A DNA stretch of 64,000 nt from positions 79,982,743 to 80,046,742 of the forward strand of contig CM063283.1 of assembly GCA_032173965.1 (NCBI GenBank). The letters are read 5' to 3'. Of this stretch, positions 37,899 to 52,800 are shown piece after piece. Positions within the stretch are counted from its first letter, which is position 1. Every line of letters begins with the position of its first letter. This DNA is from Sitta carolinensis. Its lineage: Eukaryota; Chordata; Aves; Passeriformes; Sittidae. A program made the translations under genes and the position numbers. The notes under the pieces are model-generated. The model searched no databases. It had not been told where the DNA came from and was given only the letters and a program-made list of their open reading frames with translations.

Positions 37899-40800
37899 CA
37901 GGCAGGAAGAAGGCAGGCAGGAAGGAAGGCAGGCAGGAAGGAAGCAGGCAGGAAGGAAGGCAGGCAGGAAGGCAGGCAGGCAGGAAGGCAGGCAGGCAGG
38001 CAGGAAGGAAATTACTGGATTGTGAATAGGAATTCATGCAAACAATTGAAAGCCTGATTTGCATACATGACTAAGATGACTAAGATCTTATTATAAAAAT
38101 GACAGCCAATGTCCCAACAACCAAAACTTGCACTGACAAGGCTGTGTCATGAGCTTTTGAATACAAACTGTTAAAACCCTATCTAGCTCCAGTACTCTAA
38201 AATGGTGTCCTAGCTGAGCAGTGGCCTAGTTTTCTATGCCTCTTAGTGCTTCTGAGACCAACATCACTGAGTTTATTGTTTTCTCCTTGAATGACAGAAA
38301 AAGTGAGGGTTTTAGCTTCAGGATGGCTGGGTTTTCAAGGGTGGGGTGCTTTTTTGTCCAGCCTATTAAAATGAATGGGTACCTTCAGTCAGTACACTAG
38401 CAACAGAGTGATAAGTTAGCCATTTGTTTATACCACAATGAGTAGGAAAAGTAATACCCTGGGGCACTCCGATATTACTGCTAGGCCATGTGATTTTTGA
38501 GGCATTAGACTGAAGGCTGAGTAAGTTCTTTCAACCAAGTTATGCAGTAATCTTCCAGGAAATGCAATGTCTATTATGTCTTATTGCTATAATGAAATAA
38601 TTATACAAAACTAATGAAAATGAGACGTACTTAATAATTCTCTGGGTAAATCCATGACATAGATATGACAGAACTGACAGTGCATCAGAAAGCTCCATTT
38701 GTGCCCATAATTTTCAGGTAATAATTGCAACACAGCCATTTGTTCCACTACAATTGGTCTTCTGTGGATGTTTTTAAAAGCAGCACTAAATAATGAGCAC
38801 ATTTCCTCATTTAAGCCGAATATTTAAGCACGGTCATTTTTATGCTACACATTTTCACTGGAGTTACAAATAACTATCTTTCAACACATAATTTCATCAC
38901 TTTCACCATGGTAATATCTCACTGATTTCAGTGAGAAGTTTGTCAAAGTTAATATTGTTTAAGTGGGATTGCATTTTTATACATTGCCTAGCAAAACAGA
39001 GAAAGTGCCTATATTAAGCAATCTTTAAAACCAAAAATATCGTGGTTGGTATCTCCTGTAACTCTTACTTATATTTTCTAAAACTACTAATTAATATTAA
39101 TAATGCAGTGAATTCTTACTTAAGCTTCTGTGACCTACAACCTGTTTTATACACTACCATGTACCATAAAACTGGGAAGTGAGCATTAATTTATATTGGA
39201 TAAATTTCCATTTGCATTTTAAAAGTATTTGATCAGAGCATTTTTAAAACTGCCAGTATTTTAAAATCAGAAATTAAGAAATAATTACACTGGCAGACAT
39301 TACATGAAACAGTTATCAATCCTCCAGTTTTCAAGGAGGTGGCAGAAACATGTACAGGGACTAATCTTTTATCAGGACCTGTTGTGACAGGACGTGGGTT
39401 AATGGTCTTAAACTACAGAGCGTAGATTTAGACCAGGTATAGTGAATAAATGTTTTACAATGGGTGTTGTGAAACACTGGAATACAATGCCTAGAGAGGT
39501 GGTAGATGCTCCATACCTGGGAACAGAGGTCTGAGCAACCTGATCTAGTTCAAGATGTCCCAGCACACAGAATGGGGCTTGGACTAGATGAGCCTTAGAG
39601 GTCCCTTCCAACCCAATTATTCTATGATTCTGTGAAATAAGAAACACAAGCATCTAACTTCCTTGTAACTGAAGAAAAGCCAGCTATTTGCAGAATTTGT
39701 TCTATCACCTAATAACTGTGGATACTTGCTCGAGACTTCCGAAGTGCCCACGAGGCTAAATGAGATCCACAGGGCATAATATCACAATGACAAAACCTAA
39801 ACTAATGTAAATTGTTGTTACACTGCTGAGGTCTCAGCTTATTCTAACTGCTGATTCACATCGATTAACTTTACACATCATAAGTAATTTGAATCACTGA
39901 ACACAGTGGCTACCTCCAGATTTGCTTTCAGCCATAAAGCCCCCATCAGAAACTCACACAAACTTTGCACTGCTGCACAGAGGACTGCACAATGCACATT
40001 TGTTTTGCAAGCCAGGACCATGAAAAAGGATAAAATTCAAGACCATGCTAGTCTAGGTTTTACCAAAGAACTCTCCTAGCTACTGTATGGACATAGTAGG
40101 TATGTTTTCAGGAAAGGCATGTTTCACTTACAGGCCCTTACAGTAACCCCTGTGAGGAAACTACACTGACAAAACTAGCACCAAAGTGGCCAAAAGATGC
40201 TTCCTGTGAGAGTCCCTGGACCACCTGGAGCAACAGCTAGCCACGTCACACAGGATGCCTCATCTGCATCTGAGAACAGCTGTGTCACTGTACTCCTACT
40301 CCTGGCATAAGAAAACCCAAGGACAAGGACAACAGCACAGCACACCATCAGGGCTGGGAGCAGGAAACGCACCACAGTTTAGCTGCATGCAACTTCTAAT
40401 GGAAATACAGGACATGATACCGTGCACAAAAAAAGTGCCTTTTACAGGCACAGAATTACAATCAATGTGGTTTACACAAACCAAGGAAAAAAGAGACAGA
40501 GACCCTTTGGAAATCAGGAACAATGTTGAAAATATGTCGGAAAGAAATAATTCTCAGATAAAAATATACAAACCCATTCATATTCCTCTTAGTTTGCTTA
40601 TAATGTACAAGACAGCATGCAAAATAACGAACAATTATATTTAAAACAATGAATAACTGAAAGTTTGAACTTACATATGACGTAATAATCTTTGTTCTTC
40701 TGAAATTCCAGGCCCCAGAGATTAGGACTGAACTCTTGAAACTTGATGGTAAACTTAACATCTTGATCTGGCTTGGCACAGTTAAGTAGAGGTGTATTGT

Positions 40801-43800
40801 CCTTTTTAATAGCACAGCTATCTGCTTGGTCTTTATCAACCATGTAGACCTTATAATATTCATACTGGCCAATAGTTTTAGAGTCCACCTTTGGGCATAT
40901 AATATCCAGTTTGTCTCCTATCTGTGGATATAGTACCAATCCTTGTCCAGGAAGGAATCTAAAAGGAAGGAAAAAAACAGGGGGGATAGGGGAAGAGAAG
41001 AAAAGGTAAAATTTCAGACAATGAAATCTCATGCAGAAAAGTAGCAACTGCAGTGAACAGACAGGAATAAACACAGTTTCCAAAACCAAAATGACAGACT
41101 GAGCAAACGGAATATTAATAGTTTGGGCTTGTTTCAATATCAACAAGATGTTTATTTAGATCTTGGAAATTATAGATGGATTGAGCCATTTAGTCCTTAT
41201 CCCAGTTTTGGACACTGGCAGATTTTACACCTCCCTCTGGCAGGCACTGCTGTTTCTTGCACTGCATTTAGTCATGCAGAGCAGCTAATACAATACCTGG
41301 TGAGTTATTATTCTATTTTTCTGTTTTGCTAATATTTCTACCACTCTTGCACATTTCTTGCTAATTTTGGACATGGGAGAATGACAAAAATAACCTTTCA
41401 ACTCCCTTAACAGCCATGCGGGACAGGAAAAACTTAAGACTTTTAACAATATATTAACATGCTGATTGATATTTGTGCAACACAAAGGACCATCAGTCAC
41501 TCCAACTAAGACCATGCTTAGAGACCTGTGATGGACAGAGATCTACCTGATCCATGGACCACACATGCTTCTGGGAAAAATACTTATATCCAAGACAGTT
41601 GTGACCATTCCACTACAATGACTTCTCTTCACAAATTCCACCACTACTGTCATTATTTCAGCTCTTTTTTGATTTTGGTGCTAGTAGTTAAAGACAGGTG
41701 TGCTTTTTCCTTACACAACCTGGCAGTAAGATTTAAAATCTGAAGTTAGACATAGTATTTTGTCTTCCCTACTCATATTAATTAACAGGCAAACAAGACC
41801 ACTTCTTCATGGAAGAAAAATATAAATAATTACTTTTAGTATTGATTCACCCACAAAATGAGGAGTCATGTCCTCACAAGGACAAAAGCCAGAGCAGATT
41901 TGTTTGTTTCTCTCTCCATTAAGACATATTTGTTTCAATTAAGGCCAAGAAGTGCATGTTTTAGAACAGTAGCCAGAAACACAACCAATGTACTCAAATC
42001 CACAGACTTAAAAGACTGACTTTCTTTCCTCTTTTTTCCTGCCTGCCAGCATTTTCCAAAGATCTTCCTTACTGGAGAATCAGCTTGAAAAACCAAGTGA
42101 AACAATTCCTGCCTAATGAACACCCTTCTCCAAGTGCTAATATTTAAACAGCACACGTAGTAAATCTAGCTTATTCACAGGCAGACTTCCTGGAAACTTT
42201 AAATTAGAGTATCAAGGCCCACACAGAACAAAGCTGTAGACCTCGGTGACCTCCAACCTCTCGCTTGGCGAAAGGAGCCACCAGCATGAAGTACTGGTGG
42301 GGGAGAACTCACTAAATTAAAGGATGATGCAACGCCCCAAATATCAAATCCATCATTTACAACTGCTTGCTCCACACAGTTCAAGTTTATGATCTGTGCT
42401 AATTGAGCACGATTATTTTCACTCACAAAGCCAATGTAAGAATTATATTTGTTATGAAGCAGCACGTAGCAGGACAAAGACATGTAATTACAGATTTAGG
42501 GAACTAGAACAATGAAATGTTATGGCAAGAAAAGCGACTGTTGATGTATAAATCACTGTGCTCTTTTGTGCTGTGCAGTGTAATTTCCAGACTGCAGAAA
42601 CTGGGCTTGGCCACGGCTGTTCAAACTGAGATTGAAGTAGAGATGGGGCTGCACCTCAAAGCTGCACCACAAAGCTGCACCTCCTCCTCCAGTTTTCAGA
42701 CATGCCAAAGGAATTCAGTGACTACCACCTCCTGAAAGCTGAACTGGTCACAAAAATGGAAAGGTATGAATGCAACCTCAGAGTTACCAGCCTGGTGAAG
42801 GACAACCAGATGTGTGTGTAGATATGGCACCTAGGGATGTGGTTTAGTAGTGAACACAGCAGCACAGGGTTTACAGCTGGACTTGAATGATCTTACAGGT
42901 CTATTCCAACCTGAACGATTCTACAATTCCATGATTGAAGGAAAGGCTAGTTCTGCAAGGGTACAAAGAAAAGGCAGGGAGGAGGATCCCAGACAGCAAA
43001 TATTCCCAAGGGAGCAGCATGTATTGTGATTTTGGCTCTCCTTGGGGTTTAACTCTGACCAGGCAAAAGAAAGGGACAGAGTTTCCAAGCCAATCTGCAT
43101 CACCTGTGAGTGACTTTTCTACCTTGATGACCACTGTCCCATTTTAACTTTGTTCCTGTGCAGCACTGCTGTGTCAGGAAGATGACAATCACTCATATTC
43201 TCCCATCTGCATGCCAGGACAAAGGGGACAAAGGCTGGTCACTGTATGATCCCACTGCTGCAAATACTTCTCCTTGCCAGCAATTCTTCTTCTCATAACA
43301 GGACTGTGTAATAGGAAACACATGAGATTTCAAAGGACTGAATCTTTGCTTGTAAGTTAATCAATTTAGTTTCCCGTACATAACAATTCTTAAGGTTAGA
43401 TAAATGTACCTGTCCATCATTATCAATAATATAACCTAAAATCTGCCCTGATAAACAAAAGACACTCATTCTAATTTTAGACTTCGCATATATACATGGA
43501 AGAACCACAGTACATGTCCTCCATGCAAACTCTGAGCACAAACAGGATGGGTTTGGAAATAGTATGCCAGGCAATCCTCAGAAACAGCTGCAGGAGAGAA
43601 GGCACACTTGTGAGCCTTAGTTTCAGCCAGCAATTGTCCCATAAAAGGTAGAGGACAGAACCGTCCCCGACAGACAGTTAAAACTACATTTTATAAGAGC
43701 TTTAAACCAATGCACTTGTTAGACTTTATGGCAGGGAATATTCTCGCTATGACTCTGAAGTCTGTACAGTTTTAGAACTAAACTCAGTAAATCTCCTTCC

Positions 43801-46800
43801 ACTTGAGTGTCTGAACTTGTAGGATCTAGTGCTGATGGGATTAGAGAAGAAAAAAAGGCTTAAAAATGCAAGGATTAATCTGAGAACTTGATTGTATTGA
43901 AATTTTTTCCACACTTTGCAGTTTTGATCACGACCTTTGCTAGGAGAGATATTTTTCCAATTTACTTTCCTTATTTTCTTACAACAACAAAGCCCAAATA
44001 TGGATAGAGATAATAAAAAAGTTTCACCTCATGCATTTCAGTTCAACCACGAAACTTACAGTGGCTGATTAGTTGTAGGCATGATTACTATCCTTGCATT
44101 TGTGTAATACTTTTGTTATTGTACTTTTTATAAAGACTTTACATCATTTTCTGGGTACTAAGCATTTTCTGAAACTATTTATGAAATGTCAGAAGGATTA
44201 AGACTACTGTTTTATGATCCTATTTTTGAAGACCTATTTGGGAGGAAAAAAAAAAAAAGAAAAAAAAAAAAAAAAGAAAAAGAAAAAAAGAAAGGACAAT
44301 GTACATTTAGCCTTGGTGGAGGTTAAAAAAACATCAGGATTAATCCTGAGTCTTCATTTCTTCGAGTGATGTTGCCTTAAGTATTCCAAAGTAGCATCAA
44401 GACCGATGAAATGTTTGCAGGACGGTGTCTCTAAAAATTAAGCTAATAAAATGGCTTTAGAAGTCTGATCAAAATGTGCCTTCAACTAATTAGAAAGCTT
44501 TTTTTTTTCCTCATCAAAACAGAAATATAATAAAGACAAAGCAAGGTGTTTCCAGAATCCTGTGACTGATCCTATGGAGGCTGTTATTCCAGTGGTAGCT
44601 TGGGATAGTGACATGCTCTCCAAGTAGTCAGGACAGTGACAGCACCTGAACCATTGCTTTCTATAAAAAGCCTTCTAACTTCCTGCATTTCAGCTCTAAG
44701 TATGATGTACTGCAAAACTTAAATAGTGACACAGGTCCCTGTACCCCAACAGAAACTTAAGAGAAAAGCTTAGCAAGCTTCCCAACTCATTTCTGTCAGC
44801 AGTCAGATACAGAGAGCCTCTTGGAGCATCTGAAAAATCCTGCTCACAATAAATAATCCTGGTGCCTGCTGTGAGAAAGCACAGAAAAGTATATTAAGTA
44901 CCATATAAGCTGTATGATGAAATTCATGCACTTTCTGTCTGGCACTTTTCGATACAGATGGCATTTTTACTGTCAGCCCAAAACTGGTGTATTGTGGGCG
45001 ACATTTGACATCTGTGCAAAAACCCATGGATGTGAATCCCTCCCACATGTCCAACTAGTCATGCAGCTCATCAAATAATAACAACTTGCAGAGTTCCCAA
45101 ACCTATTTTAAAATAATTATTGTAATTGACCAAAAAGTCACATGACACACAAACAGAAATTACGAACACAGTAGTTCATTCTCCACTCACACCAATGATT
45201 CAATGATTTTATCTACCCCACGTAAATTTAAGTCTCAGCAGCAGTTCCTGGCACTAATGCAACCTTACTTGTCAAAGTCCTCAAGAAGTTAAATTTGATT
45301 ATTAAATTTTATAAAAGAATAAAATATATATTACTTTCCAATTAATTTCTTAAGAATTTACTTATTATTTAGTGAAACTTAGCACATTCAACCATATTAA
45401 ATCACAAAGGAATTTTGCTTAATGATAGCAAATCAAACCTGCCTAACCTCATAATAGCAAATTCTCAAAAAAAACAAAAGTAGAATTTAACCTGCCCACA
45501 CTCTCATTCACTGTGAATATTCTACCATTTCTTAATATGTAGAAATATCTGAAACTGTAGAATTATCAACAGGAAAAATTCTTAGAGAAATAAATTCTTA
45601 AAGAGATTTTGTTAATCAGTATGGAGTGATGTAACCAAGTGTTTTGTCGAAGTTTTTCCAACTTACAAAACTATATTCATACATATATGTACACATACTA
45701 TGCATATACATGCACACTTAGCTTTAACTATATTCTAGTAATTATAAAATAAATATGATTTTAGAAAGCATGTTAGTACTTGATGCAAGAAGTGTATATT
45801 TAAATGGCAATGCAGTGCCAAATTTCTGTGCTTTAATAACTTACCCAAACTAATTGGTGTAGGCAGTTAGCTTTAAATTAACGTCACAAAAATAATCCTA
45901 AAAATGTGAACAATCAAGACACTTCTTAAAATGCAGCCTGAAACCTAATGCTGGGGAATCCTACCCACTTAACTTCATGAAGTTTTAACTATGAGCCTGA
46001 CTATAAAGTTATTAATTGGAAAGTTTTATTAAGGAAATATCATGAATACTAATAACACGGTATGTTACTCCGTTACTTGTAAAACTGCAAACTGAAACAG
46101 AATACAGAATTACATTCTATGTATGAGTTCTTACTGTCTAAAAAGAATGGTTATTAAATAGTGTATGTATTAATCATCTGACTTCTGAGAAAATAACAAT
46201 ATTCATATTTCAAATATCACTTTGTCCATAGGAGAAATATTTAAGCAAGGCAAAAGTCCTACCAGCTTGATGCAAAGCAAATAGAAGTTTCAGGTAAAAG
46301 ATTTCAGTGAAGTAGCAGAAAATCAGTTTTCCCCAAACCACTGCTCTGATTCCCAAAAACACTACACTGCATAAAATCCAAGAACACAGACCAGAGCTCT
46401 TTGCAAAAGCTCTACACAGAACTTTCACTTTAGTTTTTGTCATATTCAATACCATGTACAAAAATATGCAATGTGCATATAAGATCTACACACCCAGCTA
46501 TAAATGCTTTTTTTGTGCAGAAGCAGCGATTTTATAGGACTCATCTCACTCCAGTTCAAAGAGATTAACTGAACATGAATTCAATGAGAACAGGACCAGT
46601 AACTGATGTGGACAGACGCTAAAACAAGCTTAATCAAAAAAAGATTAATGTGGAGTCCGTCTCAAAATGGATACATAATTTTATGAAGAAAAAAGGCATT
46701 ATGCTTACATTAAATCTTTGCAAGAAAATATACCATAGTGTGACACAGCAAGATGACAGACTGGCTTTATACACAGACTAGCAAGCGAAACTTTGAGAGC

Positions 46801-49800
46801 AAAAGAAGTATAGCATTCCATATGATTAAAATTCTTTAAAGTGAATTTTGGAAGCTATTTTTCTTTACCAGTGCAGTCTTATTAAATCATTTTAATACTA
46901 CAAGAAAGTTTTACACAACATGCTAAACAGGGATGTTTTTTAAATTTAAATAAAATTTAAGAAGTTTAATCTGCTAACCTTTATTTATATGTAACATTTT
47001 TCCACACAGTTAATGAAACAATTTATGCAAGGAATGGTTACTAGCATTGCAGGCTAGAAACTAAATGGAGTTCAAACAAATAAATAAATATATTCATGCT
47101 CATTCCTTATGATCTTTAATGGCAAGTACCACATTATACAAAGCCGAATTATAAAATATTGTAACACAAGTTGGTAAAGCAGCAAGTCCTGTATTTCTCA
47201 CTTCTACTGCAAGGGAAAAACCTATGCTCAGGCTCCCCTGAAATAAACCTCTGCAGTAAGCTTGTAAGTGCTTTGAAACATTCCCCTGAAACCATAGCTG
47301 ATCCCCTCCAAGGATCTGGGATACCTTATTCTCCTCACTCTTCCTCACCTCTAAAGGAGCCACCTTCTTTAAGACTACCTGGGGCAAATGTGTGCAGCGC
47401 ACTGAGAAAGGGAATGTTAAAGATTTTATGTTGTTTTAATCACAACACTGGACACAGCACGCCAGTGGTGCCACCATTTCATTTGCTGCAAGTACCAATG
47501 CAAATGGGCAGAGTTCTTGGTGCCTTTTCCTGGAACTACACTTATTGACATCGGTTTCAAGATTTCCATTGACTTCAGTATGGCAAAACAATGCAGTATG
47601 TTTGCAACTGAAATCTTAATAACGTACCAAGAATGATTCTGTAGCATCATTATGTCTTCTCAAGATTTTCAGTGGACAGGGAATTAGGAACACGTATGAA
47701 ATTTTAGCCATTTCATTTAACCATTCATTGCACTACCTCTAGCAAAATACTAGAGGAAAGCATTTAAAATACAATAAGGGATTTCTAATACGTGTAAACC
47801 AAGGATGGGCTTAGAGTGCATATGCTTATATGCTTCTCACCAAAGGAAATATTCTTTTGCATGGACCTGCTGGATTTGACAGTCAAATTGTGCCATCATG
47901 TCACAGTTCTAAAGGCACAGGAGCTTCTACTGTACAGAGACACCCACAGACACCATTTGTCTCCAAACACATCAGAAAATGCCCTAGCTGGTCTCCTAGA
48001 AAGATCTGTCACAAGTTTCCTTCAACAAACAACTCATGACTACTGCTGTTGCAGAAATACAGACACTTTTTCATTCCAGTCAGCTTAGAATTGTCACAAG
48101 TCTAAAGGTGCCTTGCACTTGAGAGAGCACAAACCCTACAGCCAAGATGTGGTGTTTGGCAAAACCATACCTGTTACTGTGACGTAGACAGGAACACACA
48201 GTAACACACACAACAGGGGTTCAGGCAGAGAAGAAAAAAAGAACTCTCTCATTTATTGTTGACCTCGTATATATAAGTTTCTGGACAGTCACCAGAGATT
48301 GGACAGAGAAGTTACAACTTCTCCTCTCCACTGGTCACTTGAGAAGTCCATCAGGCGGTATCTTTTCACAAAGGAATGCAAACATGATTCTTGTTTATCA
48401 TACAGTTCATGAGAACTGACTCCATTATACTAAAACAAATCAGAAAACTTACTTTCAAAAGCAACGCATACCCCTTTCACACTTCACATATATGGAGTAT
48501 CACCTGCAACCCATCACTGAGCACATCCTATTGGAGACTCTCAAAGAGAAAATCTGTTTCTTTAAAAGCTGTCATGTATATGGTTACAGATGTGATCTCA
48601 TTCGTCACAAAAAGTAAGCCAAAGCAAATGCCACAGACTCCCCTTCAAGGCTACCCCAACCCTGGGCTCCAGCAGAGGCAGGTCACTTAGCAGTTCCTCT
48701 CTAGGGAATCACGTCATCTCAGGCTGGGATCGTGGCATCTTGGAGTGACCACAATCGCAGGGGCACCGAGAGTCCCCTCTCCCCAGCCCACCACGAGGAG
48801 CCAAGGCAGCATCCTGCCTTCAGCCGCCTGGTGTGCAGCTGCCAGAAGGGTTTTGCTGTTAGCGTATCTGTTTCAATGGGATGTCGTCTCCGCCTGCGAG
48901 AGGTGGTTCAGTTTTGCTGGAAAGCTGCCCTTTCCCTTGCTGCTTTGGTTCTCACTTGCAGAAAAAAAGCAAAAAACCCACTTATGTAACTAAAACCTTT
49001 AAACCAACTTGTGTTTTACCCCTCCACCACCATTAAATCCAGAGTGCAAATGTTTGGTTTTTTCCCAGGTAAAAGCCAGTCATGTTTCTCCCGCCTTAAA
49101 AAACTTCTGAGAGCAATCACTTACCTGTCTTTTCCTGTGCAATAGGGCTTTTGCACAAGAATGTGAAATCTGGCTCAGAATATTTACCACAAGGGTAAGG
49201 CCTGAAACATTGAAAAGATACACAACCCAATCTTTTACTAAATCTAATGATTTTTTTTTTTTAAAAAAAAGGGTTTATATTCTATTTTCATACATGACCT
49301 CCACACAAGGCACTATTAATAGCAATTAACTTTTTGTATTATATGCAGAAAGCCATTACTGGTTTGCTTAAAGTACTTAAAGCACTAGAGAATTCTGATC
49401 CATTTACTAAATCAATTCCTGTTACCACAAAAGAACCACTAATGTGCTTCACGACAGTCTTTTAAGTAAGGAGCAAAAAAAAAAAAAGGATGAGTATGAC
49501 CAATGTTCTATTTTAAAGTGTATTATATTAACATTTCATCAGCATTTACAGAAATATGAACCTCACAACAGTGCTGGACTTATTCAGCTTCAGCAAATGG
49601 AATCATTGCTCACTTACTCTCATGCACAAGCACAGAAACACACAGGCACATTCTCCTTTTAATTTAATTTCATTTCAGCAGAAATGTGCTTTCTGTGTAG
49701 AGCTTAAAAACTGCAAGTGGCTGCAGTGGAAAGTAGCAGCTAGTCTGTATAAATGGCTTACTCTGAGAAATTTCCGAAAGGAAAAACACTCGGTAGGTAC

Positions 49801-52800
49801 ATTGTAATTAGTTGCTCTTTCTAGTTACCTCTTGACAAATGATGCATGCGGGTCTGGATGAGTGCCCAACTCTTGACCCATGCCACCACTACACACTTTA
49901 GTACTTTCAAGCAGAAACCCCTAGCCTCAACATTCTCTTCATTTTGCTTTTTCCAGAAATGTGATGCTAAGTAATGCACAACATGAGAATCAGAGATGAT
50001 TAGCAAAGTTGAAATTCTTTCAGAAGTGCTTCATACAGCTACATGCTAAATATAACTGAGCAAACTTTCCTGCCTTTGATTCCTTCCAGATATGTAGCAT
50101 GTTTCAGGGCTCCATTCAAGGACATTAGTACAAGGAAATACACAGGACAAACATTACTTCCACAACACTTAATGATACACTTTGGCAACATTTGCAAGCC
50201 TTTCAAACAGAAGATATTCTTGTGATCTTTACTTAAATAAGGGCTATTATAAGCCTATTGAGAAATGCAACTTTTGCCACAAAAAGTACCCATAAAAATA
50301 AACATTTTTTTTTTGGATAGCACTTTACTGCCCCCTTTTGCACTTTAACATTAGAACAGGTTTCAGTGTGAACGTACATCTGAGGAATAGTGTGAAGATA
50401 TGGGGTAAAACAACAGGGCATCATGTTTAGTCACTAATACACTATCAGGCACTGCTTTAGGGATATCTTCCACTTGCCTACACTGCAAACAAATGAAACA
50501 TGTAGCTTTCATTGTCCTTAATCTTCCATGGAAGAGATCAGTAATGAATGGTTTAAACCTGCTGCCTTCCATCCCAAACTGAATGTTTAAGGGCAACTGG
50601 AAAAGAGAGGGATATTGCTCATTAACACTAGCTGTCTCTAGCATAATTTTCTGAAGCAAAGATGATCTGCAAGTTGAATTTGGTTTATTCATCAGGATGA
50701 CAAAAGGCTTCCCAGTCTGAGGCCATGCATATGTTAGCAATGCCTGAACTAAAAGGATGGGTGTATCCTTCAGAACAAAACTGTCAGGCGAGAATATTTT
50801 CATGAAAGGTGAAGACAAGAAGCCTAGACATTTAAATACCCTGAAAGCCTACAGGCATGAACCCGTTCTGCAACTCCACACTGTAATTACAGTCAGTACA
50901 GAATCGATGTATGTCTGTGTGTGTCCACATAGATCTGCAAAAGGTAATAAATCTATAGTCTAGTGGTCAGTTATTTACAAAATACTAATTCACTATGACA
51001 GAGCCAGAGGGGGACCCATCCTCTACCAACCTTCAGCTTCCATTTGACAAAGTCCATGTGCTGCTGTGTACACTTACGTTTAAACTTAATCCATTTTCCT
51101 CTGTCATCCTACAATTACAATACAAGTCACAATAATATTAAATTTCAGTGCCTACAGCATTGCACAATTGAACCATTACTGTAATGAAAACTGACTCCCT
51201 TTGATATTAACACTGGTTTTTCTCTCATTCGCTCGCCATGAAATACAGGAAGAGACCAATGTTGTTTTAATTAAAGAACTGTTGTTCAAAATATGCTACT
51301 GGGAATATTAAAGTAGTTCTTTGCTCTCATGGCAAAGATAATCAGGCATTTATATGGTTTGAATTTTGGAAAAAAAAAAAGTAAAATAAAAAAATCTGTG
51401 CCATGAATTCAGTGTAACACAAAACTATGGCGCTACTTGACTTGTGCTCACAGAGGCAGGGTGTGCCAAACCCAAGAGATGGCACTTTACTGAAAAGATG
51501 AAGAGCAGTAGTTAGCATGGAAAAGAAAGTCAAACCAAACCATGTGTGTTTCTTACAAAAGTTGCTAAAGCCTTTGCTTTTAGAAAGCTAACAGAGAGCA
51601 GCTGGCATTTGCTGAAGAACTACTTTTTGAAAAGTGCAAACCAGATTGTTCTATTGCTGTGCTATTCTGCGCTCTTCTCTACCATTCCTGATAGAAAAAC
51701 AAACATCTTATGTCAGCCACAATATAAGGATGCCAACCAAAGTTTGCAGTCTTCCTTCTCTTAACTACAGTTTGCTCACACCTGTACAGTCTTGTTTCAA
51801 GAACATGCTCCAAGCAAAGTCTATAAAAGAGGGCGGGGACTGTCTTGTTAGTTGATGAGACATTAATAATTGGTGATTGTATCTCCAATTCAAAGACAAA
51901 ATTTCATCTACTTTGCAGTTGTTAGAAAATGTATTATTGCATACCATTTGCCTGAGCAAGTAAACGCTGGAAGTAGAACAAATTGTTAACTCACAACTTT
52001 CAGGAAAAGTTATGCCAAATCAGTAATGGAATTGTATAACAAACAGCCCTATTTTGTCAAACTGTTTTTATGCCAGAGAAAATGACCTTTAGCAGAAATC
52101 CAAATGGAAGACCTATGATCAGTCTGCACTTGCTTCTTACATTAAACCCAAGATTCAGCCACTCGCAAGAACAAAGATCCTATGTTCTTACATGAAATAC
52201 CAATTCTTCCAAGGTTTGACTGATGTGCAGAAGCAGAATAAAACCAGGTGGTCACAGCCAAGGCAGTAGTAATATCTGACCTATGAAGAAGATTTTGGCC
52301 TAGTACAATATCTGAGCCTCTGAAATGAAGGCTTTTTTTCAAACAGAAGATATTCTTGTGATTTTGGCCCACTACAATATCTGAGCCTCTGAAATGAAGG
52401 TAAACTGACAACAGAGTAGTTAAAAAAATTCTGTAAACATCCAAAATGTGCATTTGACACAACTGACATCCCTGCCCCAGATGGAAGAGTCCACTGGAGG
52501 GGGTCGGCAGAAAGCTGGGGATAACAGGAGATCCAGCCACTCAGTTTTAACCCATTGCCTTCCACTCACGAGACACTGACATTTGGTTCAGCCCCTACTG
52601 TGGGGAGGCTCAGCCAGTGCACCCCTTACAAACCAGGCCCTCTCTTGCATGCCCTGGGCTCTCGGGTCACTCTCAGTGATCAGTTGTGGCAAAATGTGCT
52701 GCTGGCATTACACCAAACAGTAAGCTAAAAAAAGCAGAGAAAACTCAGAGAGCTACTACCTGTGCAGCCAGACTCCAGAGACACAGCTGATAGACCCTCT

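Larger units (their letters stand above)
24386..40674 (-). other. EFNB2: EFNB2 intron 2 (16.3 kb)
   Basis: The intron is bounded by GTAAGT at 40674 and AATCAG at 24386. It contains two CR1 fragments (32860 and 39378), the GGCA/GGAA tract (37708), a GACT tetranucleotide run at 24661-24682 and a locally GC-richer segment at 25.06-25.54 kb. No other gene is supported. Confidence 0.93.

Noticed and set aside
37610..38064. Four overlapping open frames of 123-139 codons rich in Gly-Arg-Gln-Glu or Leu-Pro-Ala-Cys
   Set aside because: They are by-products of the GGCA/GGAA tetranucleotide repeat, which contains no stop in these frames.
42655..42823. Protein-like frame of about 56 codons just before a CR1 remnant (contains [15 protein letters not shown])
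   Set aside because: Too short, with no recognised homologue and no splice sites assigned. A retrocopy fragment is possible but not supported.
50363..50818. 151-codon minus-strand frame in intron 1
   Set aside because: It begins without an ATG, has no recognisable domain, and one or two frames of this length are expected by chance in 64 kb.
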